Source of the DNA: Acanthaster planci | Lineage: Eukaryota; Echinodermata; Asteroidea; Valvatida; Acanthasteridae | Assembly: GCF_001949145.1 (NCBI RefSeq) | Contig: NW_019091411.1 | Location: forward strand, 1,507,563-1,571,562 | Direction of reading: 5' to 3' | Length of the DNA: 64,000 nt | Shown: one piece after another, positions 53,301-61,009 of the stretch | Layout of the letters: the number at the start of each line of letters is the position of its first letter | How positions within the stretch are numbered: position 1 is the stretch's first letter | The notes under the pieces: model-generated | Told to the model about the DNA's origin: nothing | The model's input: only the letters and a program-made list of their open reading frames with translations | The model's database searches: none | Position numbers and translations under genes: made by a program

Positions 53301-56300
53301 CTTTCAAAAAAATAAATAAGAATGAAATCGTTTTCCCAGGGAGTAAAATATGGAATCAATAACCAGAAAAACCCAGGCAATGTAGTGCTGACTGAAAAAA
53401 ATAATTAGAAGATGGGAATGCACCTGTTTGGATTCAAACTTAGGTCACCAGACATCAAAAAAGCACCTCTAAGCCAGCTGGAATAAACAGTCATTTACTT
53501 AAAAGGGCTTTTGTTGACCGTCTTTCTATATCTTCTCCCGCAGATTGTCAGTGGATTATCTGGCGGGTGAGATTAACATGTTAGGAAGAAGTCTGGAGAA
53601 ATTGCAAAATCAACTTGAAAATGCAGCTAAAGAAGTCCGTGAACAACTCCAGAACTTTATCAAGGTAAAGTAAATGAAAGGTTTAAAATTTGGTACATTA
53701 ACAGCAAAAGACAAAGTTTGAAACATGTCCAAAAAAGTTTGAAAACATTGTTATCAAGCAGTCACATTACGCATACCGTAATGACATAAGGTAATGATAT
53801 GTTCAGGTTTACATTATCGTAACATTGTATTTGCTATGAATATTGCTAATTTCCTTGAGTGGTTGAATCTGGTAAATCGTTAAGCCGATACATTATTAGC
53901 AGCTACCTTCAGACATTAGAAATGTGAGGCGACAGTAATATCAGTATGTACATTTGAAACCAGCTGTGGTTTTGTATGTAAATATAGGAAGCCCTAAGCC
54001 AATTAGATGACTTGAAAGAAGAGCTGAAGACCATCAATAAACTGACTGAGGAGCTGGCTATCTACTTTGTGGAGGACGCCAGTAAATTTAAACTGGATGA
54101 GTTCTTCCAGATCTTTAAGACTTTCGCTGAGCGCATCAAAACCTGCCAAGAGGTGACAAGCATTATCCGGAAACATTTTTAATACTCTTAAATAAAAGCG
54201 GACTGCACTGGCAAAACTAAAAATCTTTCAAGTTTCTGAAATGTAGGCTGCTAAAATAACATTCTGTCCCATAAAGAGAATTCATGCATGCAAGTAGTTA
54301 ACACACTTCCTATTTCTCCCAAATGTTGTGTAATATTGGACAAATTGTTTAAATGTGTTTTATTTGGGTACCATTTTGTGTGTGCTCTGAATTGTTTTCC
54401 TGCTTTGTTTGAGAATATTTTTCAAGTTCATCTTTTCAGCAAACTGAATTCGTTTTTACTCATTCCTCAAGAACAACAGGGCATTCCCTGGATCTCCCTT
54501 TTTTAAAATCACATGCTGACTTCGGACATCTCATGTCCAGTGTGTGACCTGCTCATTGATCTTCTGGCTGCTACTCCTTTTCTAGGACAATGAAAAGCGA
54601 CGTATCCAGGAAAAGAAGGCCGAGGAGAGACGTAAACAGAAGGAGGAAATGGAGAAGAAGAAAGCTGCAGGGAATGGCCAGGGGAAGAAGGTGGGAGTAC
54701 CGCCGCCAGTTGAGGAGGATGGATGTATTGTAGACAACCTCCTCAAAGACATCAGGAAGGTAGGCAACTTAAACAAGCTAGGATAAACAAACATTAGATG
54801 TGACCCATGTTAAACAAGCTTAGGATAAACAAACATCAGATGTGACCCATCTTTTCATCAAGTTTGTCGTCCCCTTTTACTTTGTGTTATTGAAATAATA
54901 AAAAATGATTTGCAGGAGCTGTATTCATTACATTAGATGGAAGTGTTGATAGACTGTTGGATAGAACCTGTTATGGCATGAAAGCTTTGCAATTAATCTT
55001 GCTCACTCATGCGATAAATGTAATTTCAGTTGAGCTACCAACTGTTTGATTTTGAACTGTTGGACTAACCCATATCTTGGTTTGTCTGACAGGGATTCAA
55101 ACTCAAGAAGACTCGTCTGTCAAGCACAGATGTCAACGAGCCCGCAAGTCCTGGTGGAAGTAGCTTGAAACGATCCAGACTGTCCTCCCGCAGGGCCCGT
55201 CCATCAATGCGAGGTTCGGCGTCGGAGAGTAGACCACCACCCCCACCTATGGTCCAGGAAGAACCTAGGCCAGAAGATGTGAATCTTTCCAGAGGCAGTG
55301 GGAATGACCTCAACAGCATCCCTCATAAGACCCAGAGCATCTCCAGCTCGGGAAGCGAGGATGTCTTCAACAAAGACAGCAACTCAAGTTCAGAAGAGTT
55401 GACACGAAAGTTCTCCATTGAGAAGCAAGTAGAGGAGATGAACAGATTGAACAATGGCAGAGCCAAGACTGTTTTAAACGGTGATGTGACTGAGAACGAG
55501 GATGTGAGAGCTATCGCTGTCAAGAATGTTGAAATCAAGGATATTTCAAAAGCTTCAAAAATAGAAGAAAGTACTCGGGAAGAAGTGACAGAAGAGCCAC
55601 TCCACCAGGAAGTGAAAGCTGTGGAAGAACCTGTTTCACATGCACAGGAAATGAAGGAACAACCTCAGGCAGAAGCAAAGATTCAATCTAAAATTATCAA
55701 AGGAACTGTTAAGGCCAAGGAAGTCTGTCCTGAGGAAGTACAAATTACTATGCAAGAAAACCTTTCTATGCAAAAAGTAAATTCTGCACTGCCAGAACCG
55801 GCTGTGGAGAGTAAAACTCCACAGTCCTCTCAGTTTGAAATCCCTGGAAAGGGTGTCCATGCAGAAGAGAAGTCTGTCCAGAAACCAGTGAAAGGCACGG
55901 AGCTGCGCCATATCAGTGCACCTGTCTATCCAATGGAAGAACAACTGAAAGAACCTCAGCTCATGGCAGATCTGGCCCCACTCAGTGAGGATAAAAAAGA
56001 GCGGCCAAAAAGCGGACTCTTCCGGCTGTCTCCATGGCAAGCCACCATGACCTCTGCTCCAAGATACAAGAAAACTGAGAGTCTCCAGGAGGACTTTGCT
56101 CAGGCTGTCCCCATGGAAGTCGCAACTGCAGAGAGCTTCATGCCAGTACAGGAATCAGTGACAGTGACGCCTCCAGCCATGCGGGCAAAAGTCCAGACCA
56201 AACCAAAAGTCAAAACAAGTCCCAAGCGTACCAATGCGAAGTTGCTCTCCACGTCCAGAAGCCCTAGCTCCCCAACAAAGAAAGTAACTGCCGATGAGAA

Positions 56301-59300
56301 TGTGTGGGAAGTCATGCAATCCCCAACTGAAGCTCACAAAACTGATCCCCCTTCTGCAACTTGTTCCGATGACAATAACGAGGAGTTACCAAAGGCCTTG
56401 CCACTGCCAACACTAGCACAATCAAATGAACCTGAGAATAATGGAAACGAAGAAGCCTTCACACACATTCAGGCGGACGAGGCTTCTCCCGTCAGTGATC
56501 TAAAAGAAAGCCCAGCAGAGACAGTTGAACCATCACTCCCAGCTAAGGTAACCCTTGCAAAGAGGCTGCTGTCCTTTCTCCGTTAGTTGACATGTGCATA
56601 CCTGTGTTGTTATTTCTATTGCTGTGCATTTTTTTGTCTTTGTCTAACCTCTTTTTGTTGGACAGTATATGTATTCTTAGTTTGCTTGCTTTGATTTTCT
56701 TGGCCATTTATTTCTTCACGTCCATTGCAGTTTGTCTGTTTTAACACCATAAGCGTTACCTTTCTGAATTCATTTTTCACACTAAATGTTGTTCAGCATA
56801 TTCATACTACCTTGTGCAGGCCATACGCAGCCCTGATGGTCATTGCACTTTTCCTTTGGTGTCAATCATGAAAATATTCATGCTGTTATCCATTTGTTTC
56901 TAAAAATATCAGATTTACCAGTATCATGGGGTAAGGGAAATCAGTCATCTGTTAAGACAGTCAATCAATTTAAAATCATGATTCACTAAAATCAATTGAT
57001 AACCTTTTTTGCAATTTCTATGCCATTATGGTGGTTTTAATACTGTACATTGTACATTTTTATCACCAGCATCATGTCAAAGCATAACCAATTTTTATGT
57101 TTTTATATTTGTAAATGCAGCCAGCAATTGTGAAATGAGCTTCATGCTTTCCAAGAAAATTGTTTTCATCCATTGCTTCTGATAAGATATAAATTTTTAT
57201 CAAGGAACTATATATGATTTATATTCAATAATATGCACATTCTTCTATTTAGGAAAATGTTAAGAATTGCATAATGCTCAATTTAATAGTGGAAACATTT
57301 TTTTTTTCAAACTACATGTTTGCATTTTTTTCTTACCTTTGTACAGTGTAGTAGTTGAGGCCATCACATGTTCCCTCAAGTCCAGGACAAGTAGTTCATG
57401 ACTATGTCTGTGCTTATGACTGGTCTTGTGAATGCACTTTTGACTGGACTTGTGAAGGATTTATGATGGACTCACTACAACACCACTGTTGTATGGGAGA
57501 GCTTACACTCTGAATGTGTTGGAATTCAGGTTGCTTTTTATGAGTGCTAATACTAGAAATTGAGCAGCTAAAAAAGAATAAATGGTAACAAGCTTAAAAG
57601 GCTTTTGGGGCAGGGGCAAAGTCAGAGTCTTTGGTAATCATAAATGCTCAGACAAATAGGTGCACCATACCTTAAATTCAATAGCAGAATTACATGTACA
57701 TATATGTATAAATTTGTCAGTATAAAACCATATTTTTTGCAAGGACAGCGAATAGTCTCAGAAAATGTAGGGTTCCAGTTTCCTAACCAATTGGGATTGT
57801 CAAGGTGTTGTGGATCAGTTTGTGCTCATTAAATTAGGCAATGCTACAAATGCTGCTTTGTAGTTATAACTAGCACTTTACTTGTGTATAAAATCTTTAG
57901 ATGCGCCAATTGTTTCTTGCAAGGTCTCGCCAAAATTGGAGAGGCCGCTTAAACTTGAGGGAAAAGGCAAATTTTAACAGCTGCTTTGGCTGCAAGAAAT
58001 TCTCTTGTGACATTGTATCGAATACTTGGTTTTGATGTGTGCGTATATTTGTATAGGATTTGTGATGAAGAGAACTTCGTCTCTGGAACTGAATGAGGTG
58101 ACACAGACGAGTTGGAAGTTGGCTGTATTTTGTCATCAACCTATTCAGCCACTATTCTGTTGAACGTACTCTTACCACATGTCTCTTCCAATTTCTTATA
58201 GAAGGTTGTTAGGCAGATAGCATGAATAGGCCAACATTAGCTTAATAAAGTTCTCATCATCGTAGATTTGATTATGAAATCCTTTCACTTAGCTTTTGGG
58301 CAATGATATTTCAGACATTAATGTTTTGTGTTGATTAGATAGACCAATTTACAAAAACAACTATAGTATATTTAGTATTAGCACTCAACAAAACCCTAAT
58401 TACTAATATTAGAATGACGCTGTAAATAATGGTCACCAGCACAGAAATATTTAAAGCCTGTTTCTGGCAGATTTTGATGTTGTTGGTATCATATTCTTGT
58501 GTTTTTATAAAGTGTTTGGTAATAGTTCCATGAAAGACTTGTTCTGCCGATCACTGGACAAAACAATGATTTCCTGGTATTAACCTTAAAATTGTTTTCA
58601 CCAAACTGTAAACCAGTAAGCAGAGTGAAAGAGCTCTCCCATATGGTCTGTATTTTTTTCCCTAACCTGTTAATTGTATGACGGAACCTGTACATACTTT
58701 CATGCTTGTTTGTTTTATGATGCCTCCACCTGGTCAACCTATCCTTGCATGAGATCACTCAGTACTCATGAAGTCCACCCTAACTCCTTGTAATGATGGA
58801 GGGACCGATTAGTGACAGCTGCCATGTTATTACATAGCATAAGGCCCAGTCTAGATGCTTTACAACTGCAGTGCCAACGATAATTTAAATTAGAGTACAG
58901 CAAGAGTGGGGCAATAACACTGTAGTTATTACACTGCGGTATGTTTGCAATCTTGTACAACAGTTTTGGTATGTATTCAGGTTTGTTTATGATTCTGTCC
59001 TGGAGATGTTTGACCATTCATGCATGGTACCACTGGGGCCAGATTCACACCTGAGATTGGGGGGGACAAAACAAGTAAGCAAAGTCCGCGGTGAAAATTT
59101 GGATCGACTGATTGCACCAGTCACAATTACGCAGCTAATCAGAAACAATTTCCTTAACAAAATGACTTTTTCCATACAAGACAACCTCCTTCTAAGACAC
59201 TTTATATTATCTTTGCTCTGATTAAAAAAATCCTCATTTTTTGGGGGGGGGGTGCACGGCCCTCCCCCCCGATCCACCCTTGGGTACCACAGAAGAAATT

Positions 59301-61009
59301 CATCCTTACTAGGGACCTTTCTGGGAGCACAGTGACGTCATGCTCAGATTGGTTTACGTTTTGTTTTTGTTCTCACATTTTGTTGCAACCCCCAAATAGC
59401 ACCTCACATTTTTTTTAAATCTTGCCACTTAATGTACTAATATTCTAATGCTATTAATAAATGGGACGTGGAAACCATAGACATGGCACTTTTTAGTGAG
59501 CTTTAGTTTATGCAATGCAAGTTTAAGATAACAGCAGTAGTGAGCAGGTTATATTCTGAAAATCTCTCATTCCTTTTTTATTTATTCTCTTGTTTGCTGG
59601 GAAAAAAATCTCAATTCTATTTTCAGATTTTTTTGGCCGTGAAGAATTTTGCTGTCAAAATTTTTACTTAAAATGATACTTTTATTTTCTGCATGAATAC
59701 ATTTCAAATGTTTTCAGTGTTAAAAACTCAGTCTTGCAAGGTTTTTGACATTAGCTCTGACTTAACTTTGCTAAGTACAATGCGAGGTGCTGTTTAGGGG
59801 TTGCAACTCATAACCACATAAAATATACACAACCTATGTTTTCTTTAATATTTCGTTTACATTTCGAAGTTCAGTTTCAGCATGGCATTAGTTTTATTTA
59901 AATTTGATTTGCATTTAACTTTTGTCATACATTGCATTTTGGTGCCTCAAACAGCTGCTCGTGTTGTCTTTCTGTTTTTAAGCTTAGTGTTTGTGTGGTT
60001 TTTATTAATTTTCACATTTAAATGTATCATAGTTCGGGCACAGTGTTCAGTTTGTAGTGCTTTATTTTTCCCTTTGTGTATTTTTGCATATTTGCATATT
60101 TTTATGTAAGCATATATTGATTTTTTTAGTTTCGATTTTGTCTAAAGCTTGTAAATATGGCTGCCTTTACTGGGTTATTTTGATAATTGTAAAAGGAGTG
60201 TCTTTCCATTATAACAGATTTATTACACTCTAAACAAATCATATGTGTAGTGGTACTTTTTTCTTTTCAGTGCGCTGAGTTATTTGATCATTAAAGTGCC
60301 TCAGCAGAGATGAAGAATGTAATCATGTGAACTCTTACCAAGAAATATGAGATGGTTATTAAGATTAAGCAAAAAGTACCATCAATAAAAAAGAGAACAC
60401 AGCAAAAGATTGAACAATTTTATGATGCAAAGATGGAATTAAGCACTGCTCATGTGAAATGCTGAAAAAAAAATTTACATCACTAGTAATCCTTTTTTTG
60501 TTCAGGGTAAAACACCTTTTTCAGGTTCCTCATCAAAAGTTCCAGGAAGGAGTTATCCTCGACCAGTTCCATCACGAGGACTTATCAATCAGCCAGCACA
60601 GATAGGCACAAGTCATGAAGCATGTAGCACCCATGCAGCAGGCTTTAACATGCCCGACACGTCGGGCAGTGATGCCTCTAACAAACATGCTGCTAGCAAG
60701 CGAGGCACGACAAAGGTGAAAAAGAGCAAGAGCTTTCTGAGATGGCGCAAACCCAAGGAGCAACAACGCAGCGGCAGTGAGGGGATGGAGGCACTGGACT
60801 TGGCCAAAACCAAGAAGAAAGAATGGCAACAGAAACCACCCCAAGCAGAGAACATTCCGCACAGTACCAGAGCCCCGTACATGCCAAAGAATGATGAAGA
60901 AAGAACCAGCTCACCATCGTCTGAGCAAGGTAGCTCCACAGGCATTACAAAAGAAAAAAATCATAAGATACGGTTTTGGAAAAAGAAAAAGAAGAAAGAA
61001 ACAAAGTAA
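25936..61009 (+). CDS. INF2: Inverted formin-2 (INF2) ortholog, 16 coding exons
   Basis: A formin of the INF2 class, which nucleates, elongates and severs actin filaments and in vertebrates acts at the ER, mitochondria and cytosol. Exons are 25936-26311, 39061-39176, 40571-40764, 45602-45755, 46412-47423, 48462-48616, 51091-51258, 51892-51977, 52119-52219, 52416-52486, 52769-52947, 53544-53664, 53988-54152, 54586-54759, 55093-56547 and 60506-61009. All phases agree, giving 1676 codons plus stop. Domains by residue: armadillo-like DID about 1-280; FH1 405-573; FH2 about 594-970; a basic coiled stretch and the WH2/DAD motif (LLKDIRKGFKLKKT) about 1017-1031; then a disordered tail. The order DID-FH1-FH2-WH2/[14 protein letters not shown] and [12 protein letters not shown] identify INF2 rather than Dia or DAAM. 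The tail is much longer than in human INF2, and no C-terminal CAAX box is seen in this model. The start ATG has the context GCCGCAATGT and is the first in-frame ATG. Confidence 0.93.
30637..30780. mobile_element. Small piggyBac-like MITE candidate (144 bp)
   Basis: TTAA (30633-30636) is followed by CCCATATCCTGCA; the right end TGCGGATATGGG is followed by TTGA. The inverted ends share CCCATATCC and GCA with a one-base insertion. TTAACCC is the classic piggyBac junction; the right-hand duplication is mutated. Confidence 0.5.
37881..38168. mobile_element. hAT-like MITE (288 bp) with perfect 8-bp target duplication
   Basis: TTTGCAGC directly flanks both ends (37873-37880 and 38169-38176). The termini CAGTGGCGTATCC and CGGTGGCATATCC (right end, reverse complement) match at 11 of 13. 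An 8-bp duplication and CAGTGGCG-type ends are standard for the hAT superfamily. The interior holds a strong hairpin and no coding sequence. Confidence 0.85.
37964..38016. repeat. Perfect 20-bp hairpin with 13-base loop, copy B
   Basis: Arms ACCCTAACCCTCCTCAATCC and its exact reverse complement surround the loop TTCACCTGTTGGA. This loop is the exact reverse complement of the loop at 10638-10650, so the two hairpins are inverted copies of one family. Confidence 0.9.
39061..39176 (+). CDS. INF2: INF2 exon (DID)
   Basis: Encodes (A)[20 protein letters not shown] then [18 protein letters not shown], parallel to [20 protein letters not shown] in human INF2. The acceptor is TACTTTGCAG and the donor is GTAGGA. 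Confidence 0.94.
39177..40570 (+). other. INF2 intron
   Basis: This 1394-bp AT-rich intron has an ATATTTG-rich tract near 39400-39640 and an ACATGTACATGT palindrome at about 39771. No gene is present. Confidence 0.75.
40571..40764 (+). CDS. INF2: INF2 exon (DID)
   Basis: Encodes [20 protein letters not shown] and on to [19 protein letters not shown]. Human INF2 has YRFSIVMNEL and [14 protein letters not shown]. The acceptor is TGCCTAG and the donor is GTAGGT. It ends two bases into an Arg codon. Confidence 0.94.
40765..45601 (+). other. INF2 intron (4.8 kb)
   Basis: No coding exon was recognised. The 3' end is a CT-rich tract (CTTTTCTTTCTTTCTTTCAC near 45560) leading to the acceptor at 45601. 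Confidence 0.75.
45602..45755 (+). CDS. INF2: INF2 exon (acidic end of DID)
   Basis: Encodes [20 protein letters not shown], then [20 protein letters not shown] and on to FDAIFKK. Human INF2 has [20 protein letters not shown] here. The donor GTTTGA at 45756 is weak but frame-consistent. Confidence 0.92.
45756..46411 (+). other. INF2 intron
   Basis: This 656-bp intron has no recognisable content. Its acceptor is TAATCTTGCAG. Confidence 0.75.
46412..47423 (+). CDS. INF2: INF2 exon with FH1 proline repeats
   Basis: The first part, from [20 protein letters not shown] to about 46620, finishes the regulatory region. FH1 then spans about 46786-47290 with eleven GM(G/R)G-plus-polyproline units, the profilin-actin binding track of formins. 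The exon ends with [17 protein letters not shown], the start of FH2, then TPPSSN. I place the donor at GTAAGC (47424), because only its phase joins the KKNIW exon. The GTAATG at 47399 does not fit. Confidence 0.9.
46883..47281 (+). repeat. Coding minisatellite in FH1, 36-bp unit, 11 copies
   Basis: The unit encodes [12 protein letters not shown], with variants [24 protein letters not shown] and a last [11 protein letters not shown]. Four successive units are identical in protein and nearly so in DNA (GGCATGGGCGGGGTACCGCC). This suggests recent unit duplication or homogenisation. Copy number is likely variable between alleles. Confidence 0.92.
47424..48461 (+). other. INF2 intron
   Basis: This 1038-bp intron has the donor GTAAGC and ends CTCTCGCACCAATGCAG. 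No other features were seen. Confidence 0.7.
48462..48616 (+). CDS. INF2: INF2 exon (FH2 start)
   Basis: Encodes [20 protein letters not shown], then [20 protein letters not shown] and on to KKKEPTE. W is the formin lasso-region tryptophan equivalent, and LEDLFS matches IERLFS in human INF2. The donor is GTGAGT. It starts in phase 1, completing a Thr codon. Confidence 0.9.
48617..51090 (+). other. INF2 intron (2.5 kb)
   Basis: No recognised content. The two neighbouring exons are contiguous in human INF2 (KEPKE/ITFLD), so no exon is missing. Confidence 0.75.
51091..51258 (+). CDS. INF2: INF2 exon (FH2)
   Basis: Encodes [20 protein letters not shown] and on to [13 protein letters not shown]. 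Human INF2 has FLDAKKSLNLNIFLKQF and LLKLLPEKHE. The acceptor is TTTGATCCAG and the donor is GTCTGT. Confidence 0.94.
51259..51891 (+). other. INF2 intron
   Basis: This 633-bp intron contains nothing recognisable. Its acceptor is CATGTTGCAG. Confidence 0.75.
51892..51977 (+). CDS. INF2: INF2 exon (FH2)
   Basis: Encodes [20 protein letters not shown] then FLLLSSVS, the FH2 knob segment (human ADHFYLLLLAIP). The donor is GTGAGT. It ends two bases into an Asn codon. Confidence 0.93.
52119..52219 (+). CDS. INF2: INF2 exon (FH2)
   Basis: Encodes [20 protein letters not shown] then [22 protein letters not shown] corresponds to YQLRIECML of human INF2. The acceptor is GTCTATGCAG and the donor is GTGAGT. 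The intron before it has a GAT microsatellite near 52029. Confidence 0.93.
52416..52486 (+). CDS. INF2: INF2 exon (FH2 core GNFMN)
   Basis: Encodes [20 protein letters not shown] then MNS. GN-F-(L/M)-N is the most conserved FH2 signature. The acceptor is TTTGTTAG and the donor is GTAAGT. Confidence 0.94.
52769..52947 (+). CDS. INF2: INF2 exon (FH2)
   Basis: Encodes [20 protein letters not shown], then [20 protein letters not shown] and on to LNEASR. This is the DGFKISTLLKLTETKS block of the FH2 domain. The acceptor is GTTGGCAG. The donor GTTGAA is weak. Confidence 0.93.
52948..53543 (+). other. INF2 intron
   Basis: This 596-bp AT-rich intron contains nothing recognised. Its acceptor is TTCTCCCGCAG. 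Confidence 0.75.
53544..53664 (+). CDS. INF2: INF2 exon (FH2)
   Basis: Encodes [20 protein letters not shown] then [20 protein letters not shown], a helical stretch matching human LEIIRSEASSNLKKLL. The acceptor is CTCCCGCAG and the donor is GTAAAG. Confidence 0.93.
53988..54152 (+). CDS. INF2: INF2 exon (FH2 C-terminal post)
   Basis: Encodes [20 protein letters not shown], then [20 protein letters not shown] and on to TCQE. LAxYxxED is the end of the FH2 domain in this family (LADYLCEDAQQ in human). The acceptor is AAATATAG and the donor is GTGACA. Confidence 0.93.
54153..54585 (+). other. INF2 intron
   Basis: This 433-bp intron has no recognised content. Its acceptor is CCTTTTCTAG. Confidence 0.75.
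54586..54759 (+). CDS. INF2: INF2 exon (basic coil and WH2/DAD start)
   Basis: Encodes [20 protein letters not shown], a charged helix, and then [12 protein letters not shown]. With the next exon's GFKLKKT this forms the LLxxIRxGxxLKKT WH2-like diaphanous autoregulatory motif, which binds actin and the DID. Human INF2 has VIDALLADIRKGFQLRKT. The donor is GTAGGC. Confidence 0.94.
54769..54851. repeat. Tandem duplication, 41/42-bp unit, beside a splice donor
   Basis: TTAAACAAGCTAGGATAAAC (54769) recurs as TTAAACAAGCTTAGGATAAA (54810); both copies continue AACATYAGATGTGACCCATS. There are three differences in all, so the duplication is fairly young. It starts ten bases past the donor at 54760. 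Confidence 0.92.
55093..56547 (+). CDS. INF2: INF2 long exon: rest of WH2/DAD and disordered tail
   Basis: Starts [20 protein letters not shown] and continues for 485 codons rich in E, K, S and P with no recognised domain. Proline-rich patches ([10 protein letters not shown]) and Ser-rich stretches suggest kinase and SH3 contacts, by inference. At 56547 there is a donor-like AAG/GTAACC. Without splicing, translation runs 12 more codons to TAG at 56584-56586, giving a 1521-residue product. Confidence 0.9.
56548..60505 (+). other. INF2 last coding intron, or 3' UTR of a short isoform
   Basis: If the donor at 56548 is used this is a 3958-bp intron. If not, the first 39 bases are coding and the rest is 3' UTR. 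It contains one candidate transposon (59034-59282) and G/C homopolymer runs near 59242-59272. Confidence 0.6.
59034..59282. mobile_element. Probable hAT-like MITE (249 bp) with 8-bp direct repeats
   Basis: GGTACCAC occurs at 59026-59033 and 59283-59290, the 8-bp spacing and size expected of a hAT target duplication. The ends TGGGGCCAGATTC and CAAGGGTGGATC (right end, reverse complement) are only loosely similar, so the call rests mainly on the duplication. Confidence 0.5.
60506..61009 (+). CDS. INF2: INF2 terminal exon: polybasic C-terminus
   Basis: Begins [20 protein letters not shown] after a strong acceptor (TTTTTTTGTTCAG) in the same phase as the donor at 56548. Later parts are strongly basic: [16 protein letters not shown] and the last residues [12 protein letters not shown], then TAA at 61007-61009. 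There is no CAAX box. The stop overlaps a consensus donor (AA/GTAAGT at 61006), so further splicing is possible. Confidence 0.7.
   Translation, partial: GKTPFSGSSSKVPGRSYPRPVPSRGLINQPAQIGTSHEACSTHAAGFNMPDTSGSDASNKHAASKRGTTKVKKSKSFLRWRKPKEQQRSGSEGMEALDLAKTKKKEWQQKPPQAENIPHSTRAPYMPKNDEERTSSPSSEQGSSTGITKEKNHKIRFWKKKKKKETK

Noticed and set aside
60650-61009. A separate small gene starting at ATG 60650.
   Set aside because: The frame is open back to a strong acceptor at 60505 and joins the INF2 donor at 56548 in phase; an independent gene is less likely.
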